DNA of 64,000 bases from Rhyacophila brunnea. Lineage: Eukaryota; Arthropoda; Insecta; Trichoptera; Rhyacophilidae. Where the stretch lies: contig JAGYXB010000559.1 of the NCBI GenBank assembly GCA_022495005.1, positions 744,001 to 808,000 on the forward strand, given 5' to 3'. Shown here in pieces: positions 26,922-38,361 of the stretch. Each line of letters opens with the position of its first letter. Within the stretch, counting starts at the first letter, position 1. Below the pieces are notes generated by a model, which did not search any database, had not been told where the DNA came from, and saw only the letters and a program-made list of their open reading frames with translations. The position numbers and the translations under genes were made by a program.

Positions 26922-27799
26922 TGAATAATCCAATATCAGCCATAGCTGCCAACGTAAAATATACGACAGAATAAAAATATATGAACAAATATTTCCCTTC
27001 CTCCCGACTTGGGAAATATAATAGAGTCTGACCTTGCTTAGGTTCACCTGTCGACATATGAGTGTTTGAAACTCATCGATACGGAAAGCTTTTTCTATAT
27101 AACCAGAATCTCCGCTGGGATCTAACTAGACACTTTTGTTCTAGTTTATGGAAAAAGCTGTGCGACTTCTATAAATATACACGAGAAAAATATCCATTCG
27201 TTCTCCATTCTCAGGAAAAAATGATTCCGCGTACCTACAAATAGATGATCATTAGTTTAATTATAAGCAGAATTGATATAAATAAAATCATACTAGAACG
27301 AGAAATTATAGATTCAAAAATGCAAAGAAAAATATATATCTACTTAGATTTTTTTTAAAATAAATTATATACCTACATTGAAATACCTACTATGGTACCT
27401 ACTCGGAAGAATAAAAGTATTGTTGTTATGAAGATTGTAAAAAATATTTTCCTACCCATTTATAGAATATAAAAAAAAAAATTAAAGCAGTACATTAAGT
27501 CAAGATATACAATTTTAGAAAAAAAAATAATAATGCGTAGGAACCCAGCCGAGCAATATTTCAAATTGTAGTGCTTTTTATTTTCGCTTAAGAATATTAC
27601 AATTTAATATATCGGATAATAAAATTATAATATTACGAGTATATAACGTTTTAACTGGAAAAAAATATGCTTTGATAAAATGCCTTACATGGAGGGTTTA
27701 ATTGGATTTTATAAAACATATAATATATGTTGACCACTCATCCTTGACTGACTACAATACAACGAATTGAATTCCCCGTAGTCGGTTATTTTGTAATGA

Positions 27800-27905
27800 G
27801 GCAGTGATAAGCGTGGTCTGAGGTCTGAGTATCTCAGCGAGCCGAGATTCCCAGGGGGTTGAGCTTAGCGTGGCCTGGTGGCCAGGGTTAACCGAGCCTG
27901 CTTCT
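27800..27905. other. GC-rich segment, probable repeat remnant
   Basis: GCGTGGTCTGAGG and GCGTGGCCTGGTGG occur about 60 bp apart, with GGTTGAGC and GGTTAACC words. The segment stands out sharply against AT-rich flanks. Nothing coding is recognised on either strand. Confidence 0.3.
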
Positions 27906-28499
27906 AATTCATACAATACATAGGTTTCAGGACTTTGCCGGAATTGCTTTACTATGTATATTTATATTGAAACAGTTTCAAGGTCTTAATATTATTGTAA
28001 AATAAATCTAATATTTAAAATTTAAATTATAACCGATCACATATTATGAATTTCATACATTCATAAATTATATAATCTGCTCTTTGGCCTGAAAAAAATA
28101 ATCTGTAGTAGTACAATTTACTAATTTGAAGCTGCCTTCACGTACATCATAGTCCCATCGAATTGACAACTCTTGAACTCCAACTAACCCTTTCACTTCA
28201 TCAATACACTGGAGTCGTGATCTTCTGATCAAATTGTGCAGAAAGGATTATTTTTGGAAGCTATATATTTGTCACACGGTATCTATTGTTTTGCATCGGT
28301 AGATGTATTAAGAACATGTTGTACAGTAAGTATTCCATTGTGTTTTATTCACAGAATTCCTCTTACGGCTTGGATCCGAAAATCTACTTCATTATTCCAC
28401 TATTTTATCAACTGTGATGTATTTTAAATACACCATGTTAATCTAATATCAAGTTGATGGATAAACTCTCTATTATGAAATTGCACCAAGGGTAACGTT

Positions 28500-28920
28500 C
28501 ATAATCCTAAAGTTTTCCTCCTCGGTTATTTAGACAGGCAGGGGGAAATCGTCGGACAATTTCCACCGTCACTTTCATTAATAATAACTTTTGCTTCTAC
28601 TGCTGAATTTTCTTTGCATACAAACCTGTTTACCTGCCGTTAAAGTGGATGGCGTCGGAACTTCTTCGAGCAGTTAATTGATTCCACAAAACGACGCCGT
28701 CACAAGTTGTTTTTGTTCTAAACACCGTCAAGTTAAAAGCAATTAAAATTACGTGAATACATAATTTGTAAGACGCTGCCCAATTTATGTGGATTGACGA
28801 GCGGCACCGCCTGGAATCCGAAAGAGATTTTTATCACCGAGTAATTTTTCTCTCCTCCAGTATGAATATTCATGAGGCCCGATGGAATTTTAATTTTACT
28901 TCGATGAGTTTAGTAAAATT
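28500..28920. promoter_or_regulatory. Possible conserved non-coding element / enhancer
   Basis: This is balanced-composition, non-repetitive sequence with TTAATTG and TTTGCATA (octamer/POU-like) words and a TATGAATATTCATGAG near-palindrome. It lacks an extended open frame. The regulatory role is inferred from composition and motif content only. Confidence 0.2.
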
Positions 28921-29859
28921 ATTTGACAACGCTTGGAAATATTGGAGCACCCATATTAATTTATAGTACCTACTGGTCGTGTGTTCGTTTATGGTAACTA
29001 GAAAAAATGAATAACTATCAGTCTCGAATATATACATGTATCCAGAATCCTATAGATTTATAGTTTATTCAAAAAAGTTATTGCAATGTTTTTCATTATA
29101 AGCGGTTACTTAAATAAACTGATAATAAGCAGTGTACATAATAAATTGGTCGAAGATGTGGTAAAATTTATTGTCTCATGCACATCATATTACATATTTT
29201 GAATTAGATTGATCTTGAATTACTGTATAATTGTTATTGTTTGATAGTACATAATGTATGATTGAAGACAATCTGTTGGTCAGTTAGTCGGTGGATAAAC
29301 AATAACGTCTTATTTAAAAAGTTTGTAGTTTCTTATATTGCTGTAAGGAAACTCAAACTATGTTCAATATGGTAAAATAATATTTTAATTTTATTAATTA
29401 AAATATTATAATATATGAGACAATACTTCTGATATTTATAAGGGGAAACGTAATTATTATATAGCTATAATATTATATTATAACAAAAGACGTTTTAAAC
29501 TAATTTTGAGTAACTTCTAATCACAAAATAATATTATATTATCTATTGAAATCGGTTGTTTTAATATAATAACTGTAACTCTTAGAAGGTACCTAATATA
29601 ATTGTCTTGATTCGGGTACAGAATAATATGATATTATATTATTGAGACACACAAAATGTCGCGTTTTTTATGTCTACAGGACGTGACCCAGCTGTCAAAC
29701 AGTCTTGTTTGCATTAAAATTTACACAAACAATAATACCTAGACAGAATAGTATCAAGGTGAATTATCATAGAAAGCGACACTTATCATAGAGGACGGCA
29801 AAGTGTCCGTACGTATTTTGACATAGGATGAGACCTTTTAAGCCGTTTTCGATGGGCGA

Positions 29860-30050
29860 GTTAATCTTCGTTCTGGCTGACGAGTGTCACCCCCAGCCGC
29901 CGTGACGTATTAGCGCTCGGGTCGACCGGGATTTGTCGGGGCAAGTCGGGACAGTTCGGGACTCGACGTTTTGCCTGCGTCCGGGAAATTCGGGTCGGAC
30001 GCTTAACGCCTGCGTTGAATATAAAGCAGGTAAAAATGATGGACGCTTTT
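29860..30050. promoter_or_regulatory. CpG-rich block with phased TCGGG motifs
   Basis: TCGGG or CCGGG begins at 29917, 29926, 29936, 29946 and 29956, i.e. about every 10 bp, and further copies occur near 29981 and 29991. The block is undepleted in CpG, unlike its surroundings. It could be a promoter or regulatory region. AAGCAGGTAAAAATG near 30026-30040 includes a donor-like GTAAAA, but no first exon can be fixed. Confidence 0.35.
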
Positions 30051-30395
30051 AAAAGATTCGCCAGTTATCACGTCTGTCTGATGCGGTCGACGGAATGAAC
30101 GATTTAACCGATTTCTAACGAGAGTTGTCGTAATACAATTGGCGAATACTAAATTTTATTGAATTCCTCTATATTATTTTATGAATTTTTAAACATAGTA
30201 ACTTTTAATAAAATTACTAAAGTTAATTCTTCCTTTAAACAGTTAAAACCATGATTGATTTATATATTTTCACAGGTACTGATAAAATTTAAAATTAGTC
30301 AGGTTTAAAAAAAATAATTCATTTCGTTACCCCATTACCATCTTAAACAGCATGAAAAATTCAACTATTTAAATTTAGTATTAGTTATCAGTTAT

Positions 30396-30604
30396 CACCA
30401 TCTTCGACCCTAAGAGAATCATATAGGCATTCATAGAGTGGAGGTTGTGTTATAAGAAATGGATTTTAGTCACTTTATCAACCTAAAAGCCATACCCTAG
30501 ATCTAACAATATATTGAAAAAACAACACGTGGATGTGCAAGATCCGGGATTTGAATCCGAGACCTATTACATTATAAGCCGATACGTTATAGCTCGCTCG
30601 TCGT
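30396..30604 (-). repeat. tRNA-derived SINE, family B, diverged copy
   Basis: The tRNA-like head lies at about 30540-30604 on the minus strand, with a B-box-like GGATTTGAATCC (30546-30557 on the plus strand). The body keeps the GTTGATAAAGTGAC-like core and the CTCTATGAATGCCTATATGA-like right part. It lies immediately next to the RTE fragment. Confidence 0.65.
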
Positions 30605-30631
30605 AATTATATTTTGATTCTTTAACTTCAT

Positions 30632-31158
30632 TATCATCATCAGCCTGAATCTATCCACTGCTGGATAAAGGCCTCTCCAGGCTGATTCCGCTTCTATCGG
30701 TACAGTGCTTTGCGTTTCCACGTACCTCCACAGAACTTAACCATTTAATCGATCCAGCGGCCTCTAGATCTACCTTTCGGACGCTTTGTGTCTATTGGGT
30801 ACCACTGGATGACTAGATTTGTCCAGCGATTGTTTCTTCTTCGAGCTATATGTCCAGCCCATATCCATTTGAGGCTTTTAGCGAACTCAATTACACCACA
30901 ACCCCTTTACTGTTGCATTATCCGCTCATTCTGCTTTTTGTCCTTTCGCGTTATGCCCAGCATGCACCTCCCTATACCACGCTGTGCTACTCTAAGTTTC
31001 TGGATCTCTCTTTTACTTAAGATCCATGTTTCACACGGATGTGTGATTACGGGAAGCACGCACTGGTTGAACATTTTACGTTTTATGCACAGTGGGAGGT
31101 CAATTATGAAGACATTATTCAGGCGGCCAAAAGAACTCCAACCCAGCTTTAACTTACT
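30632..31158 (-). pseudogene. RTE-type LINE reverse transcriptase C-terminal fragment with 3' end
   Basis: Read on the minus strand: KLGWSSFGRLNN, KRKMFNQCVLPVITHPCETW, then RCMLGITRKDKKQNERI. A shift of frame follows, then SLKWIWAGHIARRRNNRW, KRPKGRSRGRW and finally EAFIQQWIDSG and a stop. A GATGATGATAAT tail marks the 3' end. This is the C-terminal part of the endonuclease-reverse transcriptase of an RTE-clade LINE. A frameshift and at least two stops make it inactive. The 5' part is missing, as is usual for LINE copies truncated during target-primed reverse transcription. It serves as the reference for the other fragments in this window. Confidence 0.8.
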
Positions 31159-32112
31159 CGTATACACTGAAAATAAATATATTTTCTGCTCAAATATATT
31201 TTGCAAAAAATCAAATATAATAAGGTACACATATTAATAGCACCTGAATTCCAGTAGTGGATAAAACAGTCCCCTATAAACCCATCGATTGTGTGTTTGA
31301 ATGACTTGGCTAAATCAAATTTACAAGTTAATCTTATCAACGTTTGTTTGTATCACAATATTCACAAAGGTTTTTTTATTGAATGACTACAGTGAATTTG
31401 CGTAATTTTCGAAAAACTCGTTCATTAATATTATTTGTATTACCATGTGCTACGCATTGTAGTGAAAATAGTGATTTAACCTTTATATTATAATATAGTA
31501 AATTTGTCAGTGGCGTTCGGTCCATTGATGTTGTGGATGAGGACTTTGTTCAAGTTTCAATCAGCTACAAAGTAGTTAAAAATAATATAGTAGGTTATAT
31601 AATATACGTTTTTTTCGAGAGTATGCACACTAACATTCTACTGGTACTTATTTTTGGAATGGTGCAACTGTATCATGTCATAAAAGTGTAAAAACTGCAA
31701 GCTATTTTGCAATATTAACGACCTGAGTTCATACTGGCGCAGTGAATTACCGAGCAATTTGACACATAAACGACGGAGACAAAGTTTACGCTTCTGATAT
31801 CAATTTATTTTATTACTTGATGCACCAACTAGCACTAAAAACTACCCTTCACCAAGATATCGCGTCGACTCTCATGCTGACATGAAAGTCTCAACATTTT
31901 ACAACCGAGTCGTTAGTCCCGAACCAATCTACTAAAGATCGAAGTCGAAGCAATAATTCTATCATACAAAATTAGTTGTGTATACTGTCAACTGCAAAAT
32001 GTACCTACCGACTTTATAACATTGTCTCATGATACTAGATTCGTAGAAAATATCCAATAGTCGGAAAATTATAATGGACAAATATAATATGTATTAATAT
32101 CGATGTTTAGTA
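31159..32112. other. AT-rich non-coding DNA
   Basis: Nothing can be supported in this stretch. Confidence 0.6.
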
Positions 32113-32824
32113 TATATCGTCGACCCAAAAGCAAAAGGGGACTTGTGCATAAATTGAGTTTTGAGAAAAACGCATTTGAAGTGTTGGAGTGAAAAAAAAT
32201 CGTGGAGAGGTACTTAATATTTTGAAATGTAATTTGGAACACATGTGACCTAATTACTCAAGATTGAATTAATTTTTTTTTTATAATTTGTCAATTTTTG
32301 ATTTTTAATAGGTTTAAGTCACATTTTACCTTTTTCTTATACGCATTTATGAATAGCTTTATCTTCATCTTTTGATTTGCGAGCGTCCACTTTACGGTTA
32401 TTGTGATCTTCCAAAATATCTATTTGGGCCTCTTTGTCCGCCGCCAACATGTTTTTAAATTTTTCATAAATTTCACAAGTGTCCTTTTTCTGCAACGAAA
32501 TTATTTTTTTTGTACAAATTAATGCCTTTACTCACTTTTAAATAATTACGCTTGTTACCTTTTTCTTATATTATTTTTGTAAACATTGCACATAGTTCCT
32601 AAAATCGTGTACATGTTTCCTTTTTCCTATACATTAAATGAAGAACAGTTTACAAATACACAAGTAACCTTTATTTTCTTTGCTCAATTGTGAATTCATG
32701 GGTTTTTCTTCACAAATGCCGTTTTGCCCATAATGTAGAAAAAAAATTACGAAGAAAACTGCATTCATAACTCAAAACCGTCAAAATTGCACATGTGCCC
32801 TTTTGCTTTTGAGGCGACGATATA
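32113..32824. mobile_element. 712-bp TIR transposon derivative with transposase-like exon remnant
   Basis: The termini are inverted: TATATCGTCGACCCAAAAGC on the left and TATATCGTCGCCTCAAAAGC when the right end is reversed. Similarity runs about 37 bp, to TGTGCA. The motif CACA(A/T)GT..CCTTTTTCTTAT lies in both TIRs and recurs at 32321, 32474, 32550, 32609 and 32659. The interior carries a coding remnant (separate entry). The flanking TATA makes the exact target duplication ambiguous, so the superfamily is not assigned. Confidence 0.75.
32337..32489 (-). pseudogene. Transposase-like exon remnant inside the TIR element
   Basis: After an acceptor-like TTTCGTTGCAG the minus strand stays open for 50 codons and then stops. 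The peptide starts KKDTCEIYEKFKNMLAADKE and includes NRKVDARKSKDEDKAIHKC. It is Lys/Asp/Glu-rich and has coding-like codon use in AT-rich surroundings. A K-K-D-x-C motif followed by an acidic/basic helix ending A-R-K-x-K-D-x-D-K recalls a segment of DDE-type transposases of insect DNA elements. This is inference, and the rest of the protein is absent. Confidence 0.5.
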
Positions 32825-32829
32825 ATACT

Positions 32830-33130
32830 CCATTTACACGTGCGTAAAAAATGTGGAAATACGTACTACCATGCAAGTTGCAAGATTGGCATACAAAAAA
32901 GTTCAGAAGCTTCTGAATTTTTACGCGACAATTGGACTGTGCGATATCGCCTACGCATTAGAACGATAGTGGCGAACCTGTAAAAACGAACTACACCGCA
33001 CAGATTCATTTTGATGTTAACCGATTTTCACGACCTGTCAAATAGCACCGTACAATGAATGACAACATCATGTCTCGCTTATTCTTGGAGAATGAGATCG
33101 GTGAGACAGTCAGCACTTTTACGTGTAAAT
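32830..33130. mobile_element. Probable 300-bp foldback/MITE element
   Basis: CATTTACACGTGCGTAAAAA at the left and ACTTTTACGTGTAAATAG at the right are inverted over about 11 bp (ATTTACACGT) with further loose matches. It abuts the 32.1-kb TIR element directly. No target duplication is clear. Confidence 0.4.
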
Positions 33131-34416
33131 AGTTATTACCGCGATAGTTTAAAATACACACTATTGGTGCAAGTAAGTACATGCGTGTACAGGTGCTATA
33201 ATGTATAAAGTTACATAATAGTCCAGCAGCATGCGGAAAAAAGACCCTTTACATTGTAGAAGTATTGATAACAAATTACAGTTACTATATAATCAGAAAA
33301 TGATAATTGTAATGAAATATTGTTGTGTATTTTTTAATAATCTACTCCAAGTTACAGCGATGTACATTGCTTGTTTCACTAAAAGTTGCAGGAAATTATT
33401 CTGTCATTTTTGCAATATAAAGCGCTCGCAGAAGTGCGCCGAGGTCAACCACACATTTTTGAATTATCCTAAACTAAATCAGAATTTAAAAACCTTCTTT
33501 ATGGAAAAAAACTATCCTGCTGCTGGACTTTAGGTCAATAAAAAATATTATGATGATTGTGGAATATAAACGTTTTTACCAATTAAAAGAGTCCATCACA
33601 ACGAAACGGGTGTTGTTTTAAAAATGATAATATAATAAATAAAATAAGTAATTACTAACGTGTTTGTGTTTATTATACCGTGTCTTTTCAGGAAATATTA
33701 AAAATGGAAAAAAAATAAAAAATAAAATGTTATAAATTTAATATATTTTACACAAAAAGCGTTTTCGCTTTCTTTCACCAGAGAATAAAACGAAATGAAT
33801 TGAATCAAAATAAACTAAGTTAACTGTAAATTCTACACAAGTATGCTTTGTTTTCAGTTAAGTGGAAATATAAACCAAACTAACTGAGTTTGTAAGATTT
33901 CTGCGTCGCATCCCTTTTACAGCTGGCGATGAGCGATGAGCTACTCAAAGCTCACCCCACAGCCTCTAATGTCGCTCATGGGACAACCAACCATCACGTG
34001 TGTATAAGTATTATACAGACGTGCACGTGCAAAAACATACGCGATCCAGTCTAATAGCTAAATCACACCGAGCGACACGATACCAGCTTTTTTAGACCTA
34101 TAAAGAAAAAACATGACAGAAAATTAGTAGGTATAATATAATACTCATTATAAGCTGAGATTCACGATTAAGGTTAAATTGACTAATACATTATCATAAT
34201 ATATTCATGAATAATAATTATAGCAAAATATTACGAAATTGGGATTACATAAATTCGCGATATAAAAATTAATGCTACGTAATAGATGCAGAAGGTGAAC
34301 GCTACGTTGGAACTATCACACAAAGGAATTCATTAAAAATCCCACAGCATCCGACACTAACTTGCAAAAGATAATAAACTATGGTAAAAGCTGATTCAGT
34401 ATTCCAGAGTGATCAC
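33131..34416. other. Non-coding DNA with one unexplained 100-codon ORF
   Basis: The 33231-33533 (+) frame starts MRKKDPLHCRSIDNKLQ, is Cys/Lys-rich and ends PAAGL. No domain is recognised. AGTCCAGCAGCA at 33222 and TGCTGCTGGACTTT at 33515 form an inverted pair around it, so it may sit inside a small TIR element. The 33900-34090 segment is less AT-rich, with GGCGATGAGCGATGAGC, and is probably also repeat-derived. Confidence 0.35.
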
Positions 34417-34996
34417 TAGAGATGGGAAAACTAGTAAATTTTGAAGACTAAGTATACTTACTACCAGTATTAAAAATACTTAGTATCGAAACTTGTTCCA
34501 AAATACGTACTAGTATTTGAAATATCGGCTTCAATAAATACTTCGCTAAAAATACACTGAGGTCCGGTTTTTGAAATGTCCCATTTATTATAAAATTTTA
34601 AACACATTTAAAATTTATGAGTTGTTTTTATGTAAAGTTATAATATTCTTTAATATTATAAAATGAATATACCTACAATGATTTTTTTTAAAATTTTAAA
34701 CATGTTTTGAGCAGTCATAACAAGTCTGTGCCGTCACCTTTCCACATTCCCGAGGGAATGTGCTGCTACACAAAATTAATGACCTTTTGTTCCTACATAA
34801 AAATATGTCATTCGCGTGCATAGACTAATAAATTAAAATAAACTTGTATTCAAGTGCTATCTCGCTCGTCTCCTAGCTAGCGAGCGACTCGTGATGATAT
34901 AATCACAAGTTTTTTGGGCCACACGTACTGAGTATGGGTAGTTTCATCCGAGACTTGAGTACGCAAACTGGTGACAGTATCTCCAACTCACCTTTA
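34417..34996. mobile_element. 580-bp non-autonomous hAT-like element
   Basis: The element is flanked by perfect 8-bp copies of GTGATCAC (34409-34416 and 34997-35004). Its ends are TAGAGATGGG and, reversed, TAAAGGTGAG, matching at 7 of 10 positions. TAGAGATGGG is a familiar hAT terminus, and 8 bp is the hAT duplication length. It has no transposase frame. The interior includes ACTTAGTAT and AGTACT repeats typical of subterminal regions. Confidence 0.75.
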
Positions 34997-37528
34997 GTGA
35001 TCACGATCCTCAGTCGTCGGGGTAGCCATTTGTTAATATACATTATTGGAATATATCAGATAAAATAAAATTCGTTATCTAGTGAATTTAGTGTTTGTAG
35101 TTTTACGTCATCGCGGATAGACACTGTGTGCGTCGAGCGACTGGTAGACTAAGTAACGATCAATTATGAACTTACTGATAGGTATTTATTTTTCTAATTA
35201 TACTTTTAACCGCTAGATGCATAAAAATTAATGCCTGGTGTTTTGACTCTCTGATAACTAAGACGTCTTGAATTATTGTAAGGAATAACTTTTATTTTTG
35301 TAAATACTAAGTTTCACATATGTGCGTACAATGGAATTGTTTTTGTGCACATAAATTGCGGATATATTACGGACGTAGAACTATATCCGTCAGCGAAGGT
35401 GGTTCTGGAAGAAATTAGCGGAAGAAATATTTTTTTAATTTGTTTGGTTTATTGAATGAATGAATGATTTATATTTTATAACATTAGGATTTAAAAGAAT
35501 TGTACGTATAAAAAAGCAGCCGGAACACAGTTATCAAGTTCTGTTTTCCTTCACCCGCTTAGCCGACTTTCAGGGTCTGACCGGTTTATTTTTAAATATT
35601 TACGTTACTGTTATGGTACTATGGTTATTTATTCAAAAGCAATTAGCAATTCCAATAATACAGTGTTTATGATAGCAATACCGAACTGTCGGTGATCCAT
35701 TTTGCTGAATATAGAGTTAGTTCTTCGTTCAAAATTATGTAAGTTTGCATGAAGGGTAACGCATATAAGTTGGATTTAAAATGATTGGATCTTTCGGTGT
35801 AATATGACTTCACATACTATAATATACTATATGACTATACAGTATGTGAGCTTTCTTCCCTCGATGATTGAGCCGGACTTGAATTTTCAGAGAAGACTGT
35901 CAACGATAACCTACCCTTGGGAATCGGTTGCAGACGATTTTGCCATTTATTACAAGGGGGATTTTTTATAGTAAAAATGATGCTTTATCCACAAGCCGTT
36001 GTCCGATTGACTTTGTCAACCCCAGATGCATTTCCTGTGCATGAATTTATTCTATTAATTTATCGTCAAAATATTATTATGATCATGTATTTTGAAAAAC
36101 TATCAAACCCAACTCCGTTTGTTAGTAAAATAGTAATATAAAACAGAATGTTGATTGCAATAATTTCTGTCGCCAACCTATTAAGTTTGACTTTTCAGTT
36201 TTTTTGTTTCACTATTTACGTTGTTTAATTATATACCAATATTTTTGAAAATAGGAAATAATAGGTATATGTGCAGCAGGTACTAAATGAGCAAAACGGA
36301 TTTTTGTGACTATCCAACCGAAACCAATAACCTCCATTAATTTATAATCAGAAATAAGTCATAATTTTGCCACAAGATTACATTTTATACATAATATAAT
36401 TTTTGTAAACGAAATCTAATAGCTTAAATCTGTTAGTATTAATCGGTACCTAAATAACTATTTTTAAAATAATATTATATGGATGAAAGATTTTTTCTTT
36501 TTAACAAAAATACATTCTGACGGGTATTTTAATTGCATTAGTAATTTCATTTTTATTTCAATTTCTTATCATGAAATATTTAAATGAATTAGATAAGTAC
36601 GACAGAAATGTAATAAAAAATAGGTAACAACGAATTCTAATCCTTATTTATTTTTTTAAATTTTGATTAATGAAAGTCTATAAATTTGCAGATTTCTGAT
36701 AAAAACAATAGGCATGCTACAGAAATGAACCAGAGACCATATCACACAATCATTTTTTTACACACCAATTATAAACTGTACCTTTTACAATAAAACATTT
36801 CACACAATGACTAAAATATTCAGTTAACTATTTATTTATTCTTTATTATTGTATTTATGATGGATATGGCTGACCCACCTTTGAAGATTCTTGGTTGACT
36901 GTTGAACATAGTAATATTATGTGCTCAAACGATGTATAGTGATAAGCCAATAGAAAATATTGTGTAATTAGGTTGAGTTTTAAATTCCAAATCAAGGAAA
37001 CATTTAAAGGACTGTAAGTTATATTACAATTTCATTTAAAAATATATATTTATATTTTACCTATCTATTCTCTGTTGGTTAATATTTACACATTGTGATG
37101 TTGGTATATTTTTATTGTTTCAATAATTAATAGTTATTACGAATTGGTTTGAAGTTTTTATTTTGCTGTCTAACGAAATTAATAATTCAATTAAAAGTTA
37201 TTCTTTATTCAAGCGGTAAAGTCACTCAATATACAGGAATGTGAATAATATTTTTATGCCAGGGTACGGTTTAAAATAATATGTATTAGGTAATTATTGT
37301 CACAATGAATGAAAGCCTATGTATAACATAAGGTAATTAATAAAAAAAAAGTCATATCACGATGACTTTGGTATCCGTTTAGTCCGAAGCAACGATAGTA
37401 TCTGCAACACATAGTGCAGGAAATTAATTTACTTATGAAAAAATGAGTTAAGGGTAGTAAATGGCTGTAGCCAGATACGATATAGTGCGTGGTTTTTTTT
37501 GTTTCCTGCTCTGTATAATTTTCCAGCT
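34997..37528. other. AT-rich non-coding DNA
   Basis: No gene is supported. The short frames at 35460-35672 and 35917-36141 are unrecognised. Confidence 0.55.
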
Positions 37529-37790
37529 GAAGTCATCTAATCCCGTGTCGCGGACAATTACGAACGCGAAAGCCGTTCGAAATGTCACACGCGTGCTCAC
37601 TTTCGTTCCACATTGGATCGCCGTGATTATTTACGATTTGGCGAAGGAATCCACCTTTGTCGGTCACGCACCACGACGCGTGACCCCAACTACTCCTGTT
37701 ACCAACTTGATACGGACAATTCTCCCTAAGCCCCAAAATATGCATGAGAAAAATTATCACTGGGTGAAATACAGTCACATTGACTGAATC
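37529..37790. other. CpG-rich segment, possible plus-strand exon
   Basis: A strong pyrimidine tract and acceptor (GTATAATTTTCCAG, plus strand) precede a CpG-rich segment that is open on both strands. The plus frame reads LKSSNPVSRTITNAKAVRNV and continues to about 37785. The minus frame includes SWGHASWCVTDKGGFLRQ. No good donor follows on the plus strand, and neither peptide is recognised. It may be an exon, a gene fragment or a GC-rich repeat. Confidence 0.25.
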
Positions 37791-38254
37791 GAGCAAAAGT
37801 TGTGAAAAAGAACGCCTTTACCGAAGAATCTGAGACTGGTTGAGTCCAGTATTATATCCCTAGGAAAACTAGAAAAAATGGCCGAAATCCTAGCTGACGT
37901 CCGACATCGAATATGGTACCGAGAGATTAAAGAATCGACAGAAGCATTTACACAATTTTCAATATAATATAATTAAGTACCAAAATGTATGTTTGTTTTA
38001 ATATTATAATTATTATCAATATTTTGTGGTGGGGGTAGAAAAAGATTTATGTAATGTTAAAACCAGATAGTTAATAAGTACTGAGAAGTAGAGAATTTTC
38101 ATCGGGAAATAGTTGATTAAGAAGAAATTCGGCTATTCATTGGTATTATTAATGTAATTTTATGTTTATTTAAGATCAGTTAGTTTGAAACCTATTAAGA
38201 GCTTAAGAAATAATTTGTGCGTTTGATATTTTAAGTATGTAAGATTGTAAGGTA

Positions 38255-38361
38255 TAAAATGTCTCCATTTCTCGTAACAACAAAATTTGTTAATACAAAC
38301 CTCCACCCTGTGGAGGCCAATATTATGATCCCATTAGTATCGGATGTGGTCGGGGAAAAAG
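38255..38361 (+). repeat. SINE family B, truncated copy (right half)
   Basis: TCTCCATTTCTCGTAACAAC, then ACCTCCACCCTGTGGAGGCC and ATCGGATGTGGTCGG match the right part of the 59.6-kb copy. The tRNA-like head is absent. Confidence 0.6.

Larger units (their letters stand above)
23333..30395. other. AT-rich non-coding DNA with a few GC-richer islands
   Basis: No gene is supported. Islands of more balanced composition lie at 25430-25620, 28500-28920 and 29860-30050. A short GC-rich segment lies at 27800-27905, and a TA microsatellite at 26891-26917. Open frames here are short and unrecognised. Confidence 0.5.

Noticed and set aside
30788..31237. 149-codon plus-strand ORF
   Set aside because: It lies over the minus-strand RTE fragment, which carries clear reverse transcriptase motifs; the plus frame has none.
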